Origin: an uncultured Eggerthellaceae bacterium
GTDB lineage: Bacteria; Actinomycetota; Coriobacteriia; Coriobacteriales; Eggerthellaceae
Assembly: GCA_937892845.1 (NCBI GenBank)
Contig: CALBGP010000001.1
Location: 1-64,000, forward strand
Direction: 5' to 3'
Length of the DNA: 64,000 nt
Position numbers and translations under genes: made by a program. The notes under the pieces are model-generated. The model was not told where the DNA came from and did no database searches. It saw nothing but the letters and a program-made list of their open reading frames with translations. This document shows positions 26,382-35,056 of the stretch, in pieces (positions within the stretch are counted from its first letter, which is position 1; the number at the start of each line of letters is the position of its first letter).

Positions 26382-26858
26382 TCATGAAAAACGCTGCTTA
26401 AGGGCCTTTTCCACGCACGCAGGCACAAGTCCAGCGACATCACCATTGAATGACGATATTTCACGTACAATTGATGATGAAAGGAACATGTACTGAGGCG
26501 GCGACATGATGAACATGGTCTCAACGTCTTTGTCCATCTGGTAGTTTGCCGCCGTCATTTGGAATTCATACTCGAAGTCCGTGATTGCCCTGAGCCCCTT
26601 GACGACCGCGCTCGCCTTGATTTCGGCAGCAAAATCCACAAGCAGCGCGTTGAATGGCGCCACAGTCACGTTAGGCAGATGCGATGTGGCCTGCTCGGCA
26701 AGTGCCACCCGCTCCTCCACAGTGAACAAAGGGCCCTTCTTCGCAGAGTATGCAACGCCTACGACCACCTCATCGAACAAAGCTGCAGCGCGGGTGATGA
26801 CGTCAAGATGTCCGTTGGTTATAGGGTCGAAGGTGCCGGGCACCAGTGCCTTTTTCAT
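26382..26858 (-). CDS. coaD: phosphopantetheine adenylyltransferase
   Basis: Fourth step of coenzyme A synthesis: transfer of AMP to 4'-phosphopantetheine. 158 residues, hexameric family. GTFDPITNGHLDVI is the nucleotidyltransferase motif with the TxGH signature; KGLRAITDFEYEFQM binds substrate; FLSSSIVREI is the C-terminal phosphate loop. ATG at 26858 follows AAAGGAT. It sits 7 bases after rsmD, the usual pairing. Confidence 0.96.
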   Translation of the reverse strand: MKKALVPGTFDPITNGHLDVITRAAALFDEVVVGVAYSAKKGPLFTVEERVALAEQATSHLPNVTVAPFNALLVDFAAEIKASAVVKGLRAITDFEYEFQMTAANYQMDKDVETMFIMSPPQYMFLSSSIVREISSFNGDVAGLVPACVEKALKQRFS

Positions 26859-26865
26859 GGATCCA

Positions 26866-27465
26866 CTATCCTTTCTCGCTGCTTGAGCGCAATTCGATGA
26901 TATCAAGGGCGCATGCTCCTTGTCGTTTGGATTTGACAATCCGCAAATCGATACCCTGAGCCGTGCCCTTGGCAAGCGCTTCATCAAGCGATTTAGACGA
27001 ATCGTGCTCATATACTACAACCGCAAACGGCGCAAGCATCCCAGCTGACGCCAAAGCGATGACGAAATCCACTACATGGGTATCCTCGATGGCATAAGGA
27101 GGATCAAGAAACACCAGATCGAATGGACGGGGTGCGAATATCTTGGCAGAAAAGACGTCCGCTTGACGAACTCGAGCACGCGTCGAGGGGATATTGAGCA
27201 TTTCAAGATTCGAGCGTATTGTCTGTATGGCCTGGCGGTCCTTGTCAAAGAACTGGCATGTTTGCGCGCCCCTCGATAGAGCCTCGATCCCCAATCCCCC
27301 GCTACCTGCAAATGCATCAAGGACAGACAGGCCTGAGAACCCGCCGAGGATGGAGTCCAAGCTGCTCATGAGCGACTCCTTGACGCGGTCAGTGGTAGGT
27401 CGCGTTCCGCTGCCCTTGGGTGTTTTCAAGGCCCTCCCGCCGTATTGCCCGGCTATCACTCTCAT
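26866..27465 (-). CDS. rsmD: 16S rRNA (guanine966-N2)-methyltransferase
   Basis: SAM-dependent enzyme that methylates G966 of 16S rRNA. 199 residues. MRVIAGQYGGRALKTPKG is the family start, VLDAFAGSGGLGIEALSRGA the SAM site, and FLDPPYA the catalytic N-methyltransferase motif. Its ATG overlaps the recG stop in ATGA (27462-27465), so translation is coupled. Confidence 0.95.
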   Translation of the reverse strand: MRVIAGQYGGRALKTPKGSGTRPTTDRVKESLMSSLDSILGGFSGLSVLDAFAGSGGLGIEALSRGAQTCQFFDKDRQAIQTIRSNLEMLNIPSTRARVRQADVFSAKIFAPRPFDLVFLDPPYAIEDTHVVDFVIALASAGMLAPFAVVVYEHDSSKSLDEALAKGTAQGIDLRIVKSKRQGACALDIIELRSSSEKG

Positions 27466-29627
27466 AATCCGTCCTTTCCGTCATGCCCGTCAGGTGGAAA
27501 CCATACGGCAAGTTCCTGCTGCAAAATCCTACCTTGGTCCCCCGACCAGAAGCATTCATCGGCCATGAGCTCTAAGGCATCATCATGGGCTGCTTCGATG
27601 ATCGCGCCATCCCTGGCAACATTGACCAGCTTGAGCGCCGAAGCCCCGGATTGGCGGTTTCCAAGGATGTCGCCTTCGCGACGAAGCCCAAGATCGAATT
27701 CGGCAAGTTTGAATCCATCTTCCGTAGAGGCCATCGCCTCAAGCCGCTGAGCGGAGACAGGGTTCGAAGTGGCACCGATGAGATAGACCTCGCCGGGCTT
27801 CGTTCCGCGCCCTACGCGCCCTCGCAGCTGATGAAGCTGCGCGAGACCGAATCGGTCGGCGTCTTCGACAACCATCACGGTTGCATTGGGTACATCCACA
27901 CCGACTTCAATAACTGTCGTGCACACCAATACGTCTATTTCCCCTTGACGAAACTCTTCCATGACCCTTTGCTTCTCAGCTGGGGAAAGCTTTCCATGCA
28001 GCAAGCCAACGCGAAAATCGAAAAACGTCTTAGCTTGCAGAAACGCCGCCTCGGCCTCAGCTGCTGCAGCATTATCGGAGAGCATGTCGTTGTCGGATTC
28101 GATGAGCTCGACATCGTCGTCCTGGTCTTTTCGTTTTACAGACCCATCGGGCCCAGTTGGCTTTTTCAGCCCCACCAAGGGGCATACAACATAGACCTGT
28201 TCACCCCGTTTGCATGCAGCCAAGGCCGCATCGTAGGCAACTCCCTTATTTCGATAATCAAGCACCGTTGTTGTCCGAGGTGGTTTTTCAAACGGGACTT
28301 CATGCAGATAGGACAGCGTATGCGAGCCGAACAACGCTAAGGCCAAAGACCGCGGAATGGGTGTAGCAGTCATGGAGAGCACATCTACACAGTGACCCTT
28401 AGAGAGGAGTTTCTCACGTTGCTTGACGCCGAAACGCTGCTGTTCGTCAATGATTGCAAGAGTGCATCTGGCGAGCTTGACGTCATCTTCGAGGAGAGCA
28501 TGCGTACCGAAGACAACATCAGTATGCCCCGAGGCAAGTCTGCTAAGAACATCATCTCGTTCCTGTCCGCCGACAGAGCCTGTCAAAAGGCTCCATGTGA
28601 TACCGGCTTCATCGAACAGCGGCCCGAGTGAAGTGGCATATTGCCGTGCAAGAACCTCTGTTGGCGCCATCATGATCGCCTGGGTCCCCGAATCAGCGCA
28701 AAGAGCGCACGCAAATGCGGCGACCATGGTCTTTCCCGTCCCGACATCGCCGAGCAGGAGATGGTTCATGGGCCTGTCTTCCTGCATATGGGTCCTGATT
28801 TGTGAAACGGCTTTCAACTGATCGCCAGAAAGCTTGAACGGGATTGCCGACATAAGAGCTTCACTGAACAATCCGGCGGGGCTGTGGGCGAATGCACCGC
28901 AAGACGCGCGGTTACGCATCTCCCCCATGAGCTTAAGTTCAAGCATGAGCAGTTCTTCGTAAACCAGCCTCCGTCGTGCTTGGCGAACCTCATCCATGGA
29001 TACGGGAAAATGAATGGCATGAAACGCGCAGTCTCTGCTCATCAGACGGTATTTCGTCCGAATTCTCAACGGAAGAGGGTCGTAGCAACCCTCTGAGACA
29101 GAAAGCGCATTGACGACAAGACGGCGCATCTGACCTGCTGGAAGCTTTTCGGATGCCTTATGAACGGGGATGATTCTGCCTGCACGCGAATCCTCAGAGT
29201 CCTCGAGAATATCGAAGTACGGCGAAGTCATGCGCTTGAATCCGAAGTTGAACTCGATGGTTCCGGACACGCTGATGCGCATGCCGGGATGTATGGTTTT
29301 CGCAAGCCATGGCTGCTTGAAGAAAGTGACGATCAGAGTGGAGGTCCCATCAATGACAGTCACTTCGACAAGGTCGAGTTTAGGTTTGGGACGCTTGAGA
29401 ACGCACTCATGAACCGACCCTATGATGGTGACGGTGTCGCCGATTTTTGCCTGGGCGATGGTGACAACCTGGGACATATCAAGATAACGGCGAGGGAAAT
29501 GCTCGATTAGATCGCGCACGGAGGTAATGCCCATGCCATGAAGAACCGCCGCCCTGGCAGGACTCACGCCGTTGATGTTGACAACAGGAGCATCCAGGCT
29601 CAGGGTGGCGGTCAGTTTACTGCGCAT
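27462..29627 (-). CDS. recG: ATP-dependent DNA helicase RecG
   Basis: Branch-migrating helicase that remodels stalled forks and Holliday junctions. 721 residues: wedge/OB domain (about 60-190), helicase domain with GDVGTGKTMVA, IIDEQQRFGVKQRE and TATPIPRSLAL, then the second RecA domain with HQLRGRVGRG and the C-terminal RecG region. I use ATG at 29627, 31 bases after the fakA stop; its ribosome site is weak, and upstream starts would overlap fakA. Residues 1-25 are poorly conserved in the family. Confidence 0.94.
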   Translation of the reverse strand: MRSKLTATLSLDAPVVNINGVSPARAAVLHGMGITSVRDLIEHFPRRYLDMSQVVTIAQAKIGDTVTIIGSVHECVLKRPKPKLDLVEVTVIDGTSTLIVTFFKQPWLAKTIHPGMRISVSGTIEFNFGFKRMTSPYFDILEDSEDSRAGRIIPVHKASEKLPAGQMRRLVVNALSVSEGCYDPLPLRIRTKYRLMSRDCAFHAIHFPVSMDEVRQARRRLVYEELLMLELKLMGEMRNRASCGAFAHSPAGLFSEALMSAIPFKLSGDQLKAVSQIRTHMQEDRPMNHLLLGDVGTGKTMVAAFACALCADSGTQAIMMAPTEVLARQYATSLGPLFDEAGITWSLLTGSVGGQERDDVLSRLASGHTDVVFGTHALLEDDVKLARCTLAIIDEQQRFGVKQREKLLSKGHCVDVLSMTATPIPRSLALALFGSHTLSYLHEVPFEKPPRTTTVLDYRNKGVAYDAALAACKRGEQVYVVCPLVGLKKPTGPDGSVKRKDQDDDVELIESDNDMLSDNAAAAEAEAAFLQAKTFFDFRVGLLHGKLSPAEKQRVMEEFRQGEIDVLVCTTVIEVGVDVPNATVMVVEDADRFGLAQLHQLRGRVGRGTKPGEVYLIGATSNPVSAQRLEAMASTEDGFKLAEFDLGLRREGDILGNRQSGASALKLVNVARDGAIIEAAHDDALELMADECFWSGDQGRILQQELAVWFPPDGHDGKDGL

Positions 29628-29658
29628 GGCAAAGGAAGTCGAAAACCGATCGAAGCGC

Positions 29659-31290
29659 CTATTCAAGCGAGAAGACAAGCGGGTAGAGCGCCTGTTCGCC
29701 GCGATGGGAGTCGATTTCAAGCTCATCGAACGCTTCGGTAATGCGATCGATGAGTGACTGGAATGCATCATCTGCGAGATCTTCGCCAGCAAGCAGAGTC
29801 AGGGTATCAGCATCCTGTGCGTCCATAGCGGAAAGCAAGGCCATGCAGACTTCATCAACCGAGCTTCCGACAGCCTCGATGGCGCCGTCGGCGATACCGA
29901 TGACATCACCATCTTTGATCGGATTGCCATGCGCATCCTTGGAATCCTTGATGGCTGTGGTGATTTCACCGGTTTTGATTTCAGAGAAAGCATCGGTCAT
30001 GGATTCGACGTTGTCCTCCAGCCCGACTTCCGGATCGAAACCGAACAGCGCACCGAAGGATTGGGGGACGCTTTTGGTGGGAACAACGGCGCAGGGCTTG
30101 TCGCTCACGTCGGCGCAAGCCTGGGCGGCCATGATAATGTTCTTGTTGTTGGGAAGAATGATGACCTGGTCGGCATTCACCTTATTGACGGCATCAAGCA
30201 GATCAGCCGTAGAAGGATTCATGGTCTGTCCGCCGGATACAACCACATCGACACCGAGAGACTTGAGGATTTGGGCATTTCCGGAACCGGGCGCAACGGC
30301 CACAACACCCAAAGGCTTGCGCTCCTGAGCGGCTTCACTCTCAAGCTTTTCGGTGCGCTCCTCGCTTTGGAGCTGCATGTTGTGGATATGGACTTCGGAA
30401 ATCTGCGCATCATGCTCCAAGAACCAGGCAAGAACCTGATCGGGGCGGTTGGAGTGAACATGAACCTTGAAGTTTGGGTGCATACCCACCATGAGGTCGC
30501 AATCGCCCATGGTAGGCAGGAATTCCTTTGCCGAATCTTCATCGATGGTAGCAGAGTGAACCAGGAACTCAGTGCAATAGCGGTAGGCGCTGCCCTCCCA
30601 GTCGTTGATCTGCTCAATCTCAACCTTGGGAGCCGGACGGGCAAATGCCATGGCATCGCCGATTTCAGTCTCCTTGCCGGTGAGTGCATGCGCGAAGGCA
30701 TCGATGAGGATAGCCAGACCGTAGCCGCCGGCATCGACAACACCGTTCTCCTTGAGAACAGGAAGCAGCTCAGGCGTACGCTGCACCGACGCATACGAAG
30801 CGGCAACAATGAAATCGAGAGCGTCCTCGAGGTTCATCTTCTTGCGCTTGGCCTTGTGTGCGGCGGCAGCGGTATCTTTGATGACTGTGAGAATAGTGCC
30901 TTCAACAGGCTTGCGCACAGCTTTGAAGGCGACTTCGACAGAGCGCTCGAAGCATGCCGCAAGGGCATCGGTGTCAAGACGGTCATGCCCCTCATATCCC
31001 TCGCAAAGGCCTCGAAGGATCTGCGAGGTGATGACGCCCGAATTCCCTCGAGCACCCATGAGCGCGCCGGTGGTGATTGCTTTGCGAATTTCTGCGTTTC
31101 CGGCGCCGATGGGCAGTTTGGCAAGATTGTCCACGACAGTCTGCATTGTCAGAGACATGTTGGTGCCGGTATCTCCATCAGGTACGGGAAAAACATTGAG
31201 GCGGTTTACTTCCTCTTTGCGTTCAGACAGGGTATTGGACGCAAAGGCGATAGCGTTAAGAACGCTATTCGTGGTTTTAGATTCGGTCAT
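29659..31290 (-). CDS. fakA: fatty acid kinase subunit FakA (DhaL-domain kinase)
   Basis: 543-residue kinase that, with a DegV-type FakB carrier, phosphorylates exogenous fatty acids to acyl-phosphate. The N-terminal DhaL domain carries NVFPVPDGDTGTNMSLTM (about 32-49), the Mg-ATP Asp cluster, and GARGNSGVITSQILRG. The middle contains MHPNFKVHVHSN, and the C-terminal domain resembles the fatty-acid-binding fold (VSGGQTMNPSTADLLDAV). No fakB is next to it. The order asp23-fakA-recG is widespread in Gram-positive bacteria. Confidence 0.92.
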   Translation of the reverse strand: MTESKTTNSVLNAIAFASNTLSERKEEVNRLNVFPVPDGDTGTNMSLTMQTVVDNLAKLPIGAGNAEIRKAITTGALMGARGNSGVITSQILRGLCEGYEGHDRLDTDALAACFERSVEVAFKAVRKPVEGTILTVIKDTAAAAHKAKRKKMNLEDALDFIVAASYASVQRTPELLPVLKENGVVDAGGYGLAILIDAFAHALTGKETEIGDAMAFARPAPKVEIEQINDWEGSAYRYCTEFLVHSATIDEDSAKEFLPTMGDCDLMVGMHPNFKVHVHSNRPDQVLAWFLEHDAQISEVHIHNMQLQSEERTEKLESEAAQERKPLGVVAVAPGSGNAQILKSLGVDVVVSGGQTMNPSTADLLDAVNKVNADQVIILPNNKNIIMAAQACADVSDKPCAVVPTKSVPQSFGALFGFDPEVGLEDNVESMTDAFSEIKTGEITTAIKDSKDAHGNPIKDGDVIGIADGAIEAVGSSVDEVCMALLSAMDAQDADTLTLLAGEDLADDAFQSLIDRITEAFDELEIDSHRGEQALYPLVFSLE

Positions 31291-31317
31291 GATATCGAAA
31301 TTCTCCTTGACGTGGCG

Positions 31318-31665
31318 TTACTTGCGAACTTTTACGCCCTGGACATGCACGTTGACGCCAGTCAGCGGAACCTGCGCATATTGGGTAAGAATATAGGTGA
31401 CGTTGTCGATGAGATTCTGGGCAACCGTGTTGATATTGGTGCCGAATTCAATCACCACGTACAAATCAATCTGAACGCCATCATCGGTGGTGGTGACCAC
31501 GATGCCACGGCGGAGACGATTGGCGGGCAGGATCTTGGCGATTCCGTCCTGAAGCGTGGGTGCGGCCATCCCGACAACGCCATAGCAGCCCATAGCTGCA
31601 TTGCCGGCAAGGTCGGCGAGCACGTCATTGGAAACATGCAGATTTCCGGGTACTTGCTGCGTCAT
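31318..31665 (-). CDS. Asp23/Gls24 family protein
   Basis: 115 residues of the Asp23/Gls24 envelope-stress family. DVLADLAGNAAMGCYGVVGM and the C-terminal VPLTGVNVHVQGVKV are typical. Unlike AmaP-Asp23 pairs there is no membrane partner here. It is the small DUF322-type protein that usually precedes fakA. ATG at 31665 follows AAAGGAAA, and a promoter with an extended -10 lies just upstream. Confidence 0.92.
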   Translation of the reverse strand: MTQQVPGNLHVSNDVLADLAGNAAMGCYGVVGMAAPTLQDGIAKILPANRLRRGIVVTTTDDGVQIDLYVVIEFGTNINTVAQNLIDNVTYILTQYAQVPLTGVNVHVQGVKVRK

Positions 31666-31702
31666 GAATCTATTTCCTTTCGCACGACTCAAGATTCCAG
31701 AC

Positions 31703-31731
31703 ATTATACCAAACATGCAGTCAGGAGACTT
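31703..31731 (-). promoter_or_regulatory. candidate promoter of asp23-fakA-recG
   Basis: On the minus strand TATAAT (31703-31708) is preceded by TGG, an extended -10 (TGNTATAAT). AAGTCT lies 17 bases upstream as a poor -35. The start would be about 30 bases before the asp23 ATG. Confidence 0.5.
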
Positions 31732-31914
31732 CGCATCGGAATATAGCTGCCGAATGTCTGCAATTCCCATTAAAAGTGCATATCAATGCTTAATTTCACG
31801 ACATAGTGTGAGACACTATCCCTTCATCCGTCCAATGCGGCGGACAAGGAATGAATTCAGCAGGGCCATCTTCAGGCATCTGGAAGATGCTATGGAAGAT
31901 TCTCGGATTGATGA

Positions 31915-31943
31915 TTGTATGCTTCATAGAGCTGTGATATAGT
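31915..31943 (+). promoter_or_regulatory. promoter of rpmB
   Basis: TTGTAT (31915-31920) and TATAGT (31938-31943) are separated by exactly 17 bases and lie about 55 bases before the rpmB ATG on the plus strand. Confidence 0.65.
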
Positions 31944-31999
31944 AGCAAGGCTTTATGCTAAATACAGATGGCCATCTGATAAGTAATGGAGTGAGTACT

Positions 32000-32188
32000 A
32001 TGTCTAAAGTTTGTGAAGTCTGCGGTAAGGCACCTGTCGCCGGTCGCAACGTGAGCCACTCGCACCGCGTCACCAATCGCGTGTTCGCACCTAACGTGCA
32101 GAAGGTTACCGTCGTTGAGAACGGCCGCGTGTTCAAGAAGAACGTGTGCACCAAGTGCCTCAAGGCCGGCAAGGTTACCCGCGCGTAA
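32000..32188 (+). CDS. rpmB: 50S ribosomal protein L28
   Basis: 62-residue ribosomal protein. It begins MSKVCEVCGKAPVAGRNVSH and has CEVC and CTKC pairs, the zinc-binding form. I chose ATG at 32000 because GGAG lies 8 bases before it and the protein then begins at the family start. It is divergent from asp23-fakA, a frequent arrangement, with its own promoter and terminator. Confidence 0.97.
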   Translation: MSKVCEVCGKAPVAGRNVSHSHRVTNRVFAPNVQKVTVVENGRVFKKNVCTKCLKAGKVTRA

Positions 32189-32210
32189 CCTCAAGCCCTA
32201 CCGAGCAAAC

Positions 32211-32240
32211 AAAAAGAGCCGCTCTTGCGGCTCTTTTTGT
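32211..32240. terminator. intrinsic terminator after rpmB
   Basis: AAAAAGAGCCG and CGGCTCTTTTT form a stem with a 6-base loop followed by T-rich DNA on both sides, so it works in both directions. Confidence 0.9.
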
Positions 32241-32332
32241 TTTATCAGGGGCGCATATTGGACGATGGCAATAGGTTCGGAACTATAGACAAATAGTGTG
32301 TCTGGAGCCTAATCCGCAGTATAGGGATACGG

Positions 32333-32407
32333 GGTGCTGCGGTGGAAGTCCGACCATGTGGGCCCGTTGCTCCTTGCCGGACTCATCCCCTGCAGTTCCG
32401 CAGCACC
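32333..32407 (+). ncRNA. unidentified stem-loop, possible small RNA
   Basis: GGTGCTGCGG (32333-32342) and CCGCAGCACC (32398-32407) form a perfect 10-bp base stem enclosing 55 bases; inside, GTCCG and CGGAC (about 32348-32383) can pair. On the plus strand TATAGG lies a few bases before the stem, as a -10 would. The minus strand contains CCGGCAAGGAGCAACGGG, which resembles one arm of the SRP RNA tip, but the matching opposite arm is absent. The region 32241-32620 has no protein gene. Low certainty. Confidence 0.25.
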
Positions 32408-32440
32408 GCCCTCAGCTGGCCGTCGACCCCTCCATCGATT

Positions 32441-32558
32441 GACTTTTCGGCATCAAAAAGGGGCGTCGACCTGCGTCAACGCCCCTCTGCGGGACACGCT
32501 CTTTGTCCTATAAGCCCAGATTTTCCATCCTCCGCCGCGCCCCATCCATCGAAAAGTC
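32441..32558. repeat. inverted-repeat element holding dispersed repeat copy B
   Basis: GACTTTTCG (32441-32449) and CGAAAAGTC (32550-32558) bound a 118-base non-coding unit; similarity extends imperfectly beyond both arms (ATCGA). Inside lie the two hairpins shared with 1-60: AGGGGCGT/ACGCCCCT (32459-32486) and GGACA/TGTCC (32492-32508). The layout resembles a small non-autonomous element, but no target duplication is visible. Confidence 0.45.
32455..32486 (-). terminator. intrinsic terminator downstream of the CoA-transferase gene
   Basis: The first hairpin of repeat copy B has an 8-bp GC stem; on the minus strand it is followed by five U residues (32455-32459). It probably ends the minus-strand CoA-transferase transcript about 135 bases past its stop. 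Confidence 0.6.
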
Positions 32559-32620
32559 GATTCCATGGGACGCAATGCGCTGGTCACAGCGAAAATCAAA
32601 CGCACATCCCTTGAATGCGG

Positions 32621-33787
32621 TTATTCAATGCCGAAGTCGGAGAACACCTTCGCATTGTCAGCGCCAATGGGCTTTGCTTGACCCGCCGTAGGCTCATCCA
32701 TTCCGTCAAATCGAATGGGAGGCTGTCCCATGGTGACCTCATGCCCATTTCCATAGGTGAATGGGGCCATGTATGCATTATCGAGCGCCTGTTTGCTGGT
32801 GTGATTATCCTTGAAATCGGCAAGCCTCGTAACCACGATATCGGCCTCACGAAGGCGCTTCACCAAATCATCGGCATCGAACTTGGCAAAACCCTGCTCC
32901 AAGCGAGCAACGCATTCTTTTTTGTTCTGCGGATCATGGATGGCTTCCTTGGAGTTGTATCGAGGATCATCGATCAATTCCTCGCAATCAACGACCTTGC
33001 ACAAAGGCGCCCAGTAACGATCGTAATCATTGATGGTAATGGAAACCCACTGGCCGTCGCGCGTTTTGTAAGGAGAGGAGGTCGGAGGACACATCGCACG
33101 CGTACGGGGAAACTCGTATCCGTTGAAATTCAACGCGGAAAGACTTGAAGCCAGCCACACGCCTGATCCATAGAGCGACGAGGTGACATAGCCGCCTTTG
33201 CCGGTCCTCTCGCGACGGAATAGAGCCGTTCCGATGGCACCGGCGAGCATGGTACCGCACGCGGTGTCGCCAAAACCGTACGCTGCGCCAACCGGATAAG
33301 ATACATCCGTATCAATCATCATCCCCTTGGCAAACCCTGTTTCAGCAAACAGCGCCACCAGATCGAACCCTGGAGCATCCTTGAGCGCGCCTTTGTCTCC
33401 GTAACCGGAGAATGTCGCGCAAACGAGTTTGGGATACTTCTCTTTAAGAGAATCGTAGTCAAGACCGAGTTTTTTGAGCGCTTTCATACGGTTATTGGTC
33501 AGAAAGACGTCAGCCTGGGAGAGCAGCTTGTGGAATTTTTCCATGTCGCCGGGCTCACGCAAGTCAAGGCTCACAAATTCCTTACCGGCATTAATGGTGA
33601 CAAACAGCATGTTTTCCTCATCGGAACATGGAATACCGAAAGGCTTGCCCCAATATCGCTGGACGTCGCCCCTTGGAGGTTCGACTTTGATCACGCGAGC
33701 ACCTTGAGTTGCCAGCACACGACCGCAAGATGGCACGGCAAAATACGAGCTCAGTTCAACTACGGTAATTCCCTGCAATGGTTGCAT
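32621..33787 (-). CDS. CaiB/BaiF family CoA-transferase (class III)
   Basis: 388-residue class III enzyme moving CoA between carboxylic acids, as in carnitine, 2-hydroxyacyl or aryl-lactate fermentation. VVELSSYFAVPSCGRVLA and the CoA-site IKVEPPRGD are family motifs; the catalytic Asp is expected in APGFDLVALFAE. GQWVSITINDYDRYW is also typical. No dehydratase, dehydrogenase or ligase gene is adjacent, so substrate cannot be inferred. It is divergent from a LysR regulator, which likely controls it. ATG at 33787 follows GGGAGG. Confidence 0.88.
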   Translation of the reverse strand: MQPLQGITVVELSSYFAVPSCGRVLATQGARVIKVEPPRGDVQRYWGKPFGIPCSDEENMLFVTINAGKEFVSLDLREPGDMEKFHKLLSQADVFLTNNRMKALKKLGLDYDSLKEKYPKLVCATFSGYGDKGALKDAPGFDLVALFAETGFAKGMMIDTDVSYPVGAAYGFGDTACGTMLAGAIGTALFRRERTGKGGYVTSSLYGSGVWLASSLSALNFNGYEFPRTRAMCPPTSSPYKTRDGQWVSITINDYDRYWAPLCKVVDCEELIDDPRYNSKEAIHDPQNKKECVARLEQGFAKFDADDLVKRLREADIVVTRLADFKDNHTSKQALDNAYMAPFTYGNGHEVTMGQPPIRFDGMDEPTAGQAKPIGADNAKVFSDFGIE

Positions 33788-33914
33788 ATTGCCTCCCTAC
33801 CGAAAAGCCTAACCTTGACATCTCATTGCACGTGCTCGTACATTGAGACACCCCGATTGTAGGAAATCTCAATGGCATGGGTGAATTAGCGCTTTGGATA
33901 AGCTAGTCTGCGAA

Positions 33915-33956
33915 ATTGAATAAGAACGAATTACATCAGAAATGCTATTATTCAAT
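33915..33956. promoter_or_regulatory. candidate operator for the LysR regulator
   Basis: ATTGAATAA (33915-33923) and TTATTCAAT (33948-33956) form a perfect 9-base inverted repeat with a 24-base spacer in the 206-base divergent region. LysR proteins bind AT-rich dyads at such places. The repeat lies 37 bases before the regulator ATG. Confidence 0.45.
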
Positions 33957-33993
33957 CTTGGCATACTGGTTGATTTTGATCAGGAGGTTTAAT

Positions 33994-35013
33994 ATGCGGA
34001 TTGATTTGCTGAAAGAATTCATGGCCGTTGTACAATACGGCAGCATCACCAGTGCCGCAAAAGCCCTCTACATCTCCCAACCTACACTTTCCAAGCATAT
34101 AGCATCACTGGAGAAAACGCTCGGCCATAAACTCTTCTTCGATGAACGTCCTCTCATCCTTACTGATGCAGGGCGGATCCTCATGGAATATGCGAGTAGC
34201 GTGATATCTCAAACCCACACAATGGAATTGCGGCTGAAAGCGTTAAAGAACCAGAAGTCCGAGCTCATTCGGATCCAGGATCTGACATTCTTCCGTGATT
34301 TGGCCTCGAAGTCGGCCAGAATAAAAAGCTCCGTCAACAAGCAATACCCTGGTGCAACATTTGAAATCGTCAAATGCAAATCGCACCAAACCCCGTTCGA
34401 GGCGTTGAATGACGGAGACATCGATGTCGGGTTTTCATTTAGCATAACCGAAACCCCACATGATCCAGCAATTAAGATAGAAAACGGAATCTGCCTCCAG
34501 CCTCTCTGCCAATCTGCCGGCGAATTCAGACTCGGCGTCCCCAAAGATTCTCCCTTACTGCAGCTGACGCAAGAGCTCACCCTTAAAGACTTCGCAAACC
34601 AACATTTCTTCATCATGGCAGGCCGGCATCATGATGGCTTCATTCAGGACTTCCGCAAGCTCTGCTTGGCTGAAGGATTCGACCCTCAGATAGAATTCGT
34701 CACCGTGAACAGCTACCGAGACTTCTGGACTCGCGACTACGGAAAAGGAATCGTATTCCTAGATATCACCGGAATCGAAGCATTCACCGCAGCCGACGAT
34801 TATCTTGCGAACCGCTATAAGGCCATAAAACCATATACTGATCGATCGCTCTATGTCCTGATCACCATGCTGTATCGCAACGAGAAACATGGTAACGCAC
34901 TGCAAGCATTCATAGACAGCGCGAAAGCCCTCACGCGAGAAGCGCTTGATGGAAGCCACACCGAACCTATGGATAAGCGGCTATCCGCAGAAAAGCTCTC
35001 CGACCTTGATTGA
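33994..35013 (+). CDS. LysR-family transcriptional regulator
   Basis: 339 residues. The N-terminal winged helix (1-60) reads MRIDLLKEFMAVVQYGSITS then AAKALYISQPTLSKHI, the canonical LysR form. A linker helix and a periplasmic-binding-like effector domain (about 90-320) follow; the effector is unknown. ATG at 33994 follows AGGAGG. Divergent from the CoA-transferase gene, so it probably regulates that gene and itself, sensing its carboxylic acid or CoA substrate. Confidence 0.92.
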   Translation: MRIDLLKEFMAVVQYGSITSAAKALYISQPTLSKHIASLEKTLGHKLFFDERPLILTDAGRILMEYASSVISQTHTMELRLKALKNQKSELIRIQDLTFFRDLASKSARIKSSVNKQYPGATFEIVKCKSHQTPFEALNDGDIDVGFSFSITETPHDPAIKIENGICLQPLCQSAGEFRLGVPKDSPLLQLTQELTLKDFANQHFFIMAGRHHDGFIQDFRKLCLAEGFDPQIEFVTVNSYRDFWTRDYGKGIVFLDITGIEAFTAADDYLANRYKAIKPYTDRSLYVLITMLYRNEKHGNALQAFIDSAKALTREALDGSHTEPMDKRLSAEKLSDLD

Positions 35014-35056
35014 TATCCAGTCCAATGACCAGGGATTAACACTTCTGAATTCCAGG

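Noticed and set aside
29929..31746. A 605-codon open frame on the plus strand across fakA and asp23
   Set aside because: It overlaps two well-recognised genes and reads as a reverse-strand shadow with no known motif.
32333..32407. SRP (4.5S) RNA as identity of the stem-loop
   Set aside because: Only one arm (CCGGCAAGGAGCAACGGG) resembles the SRP tip; the matching arm and the GNRA tetraloop are absent.
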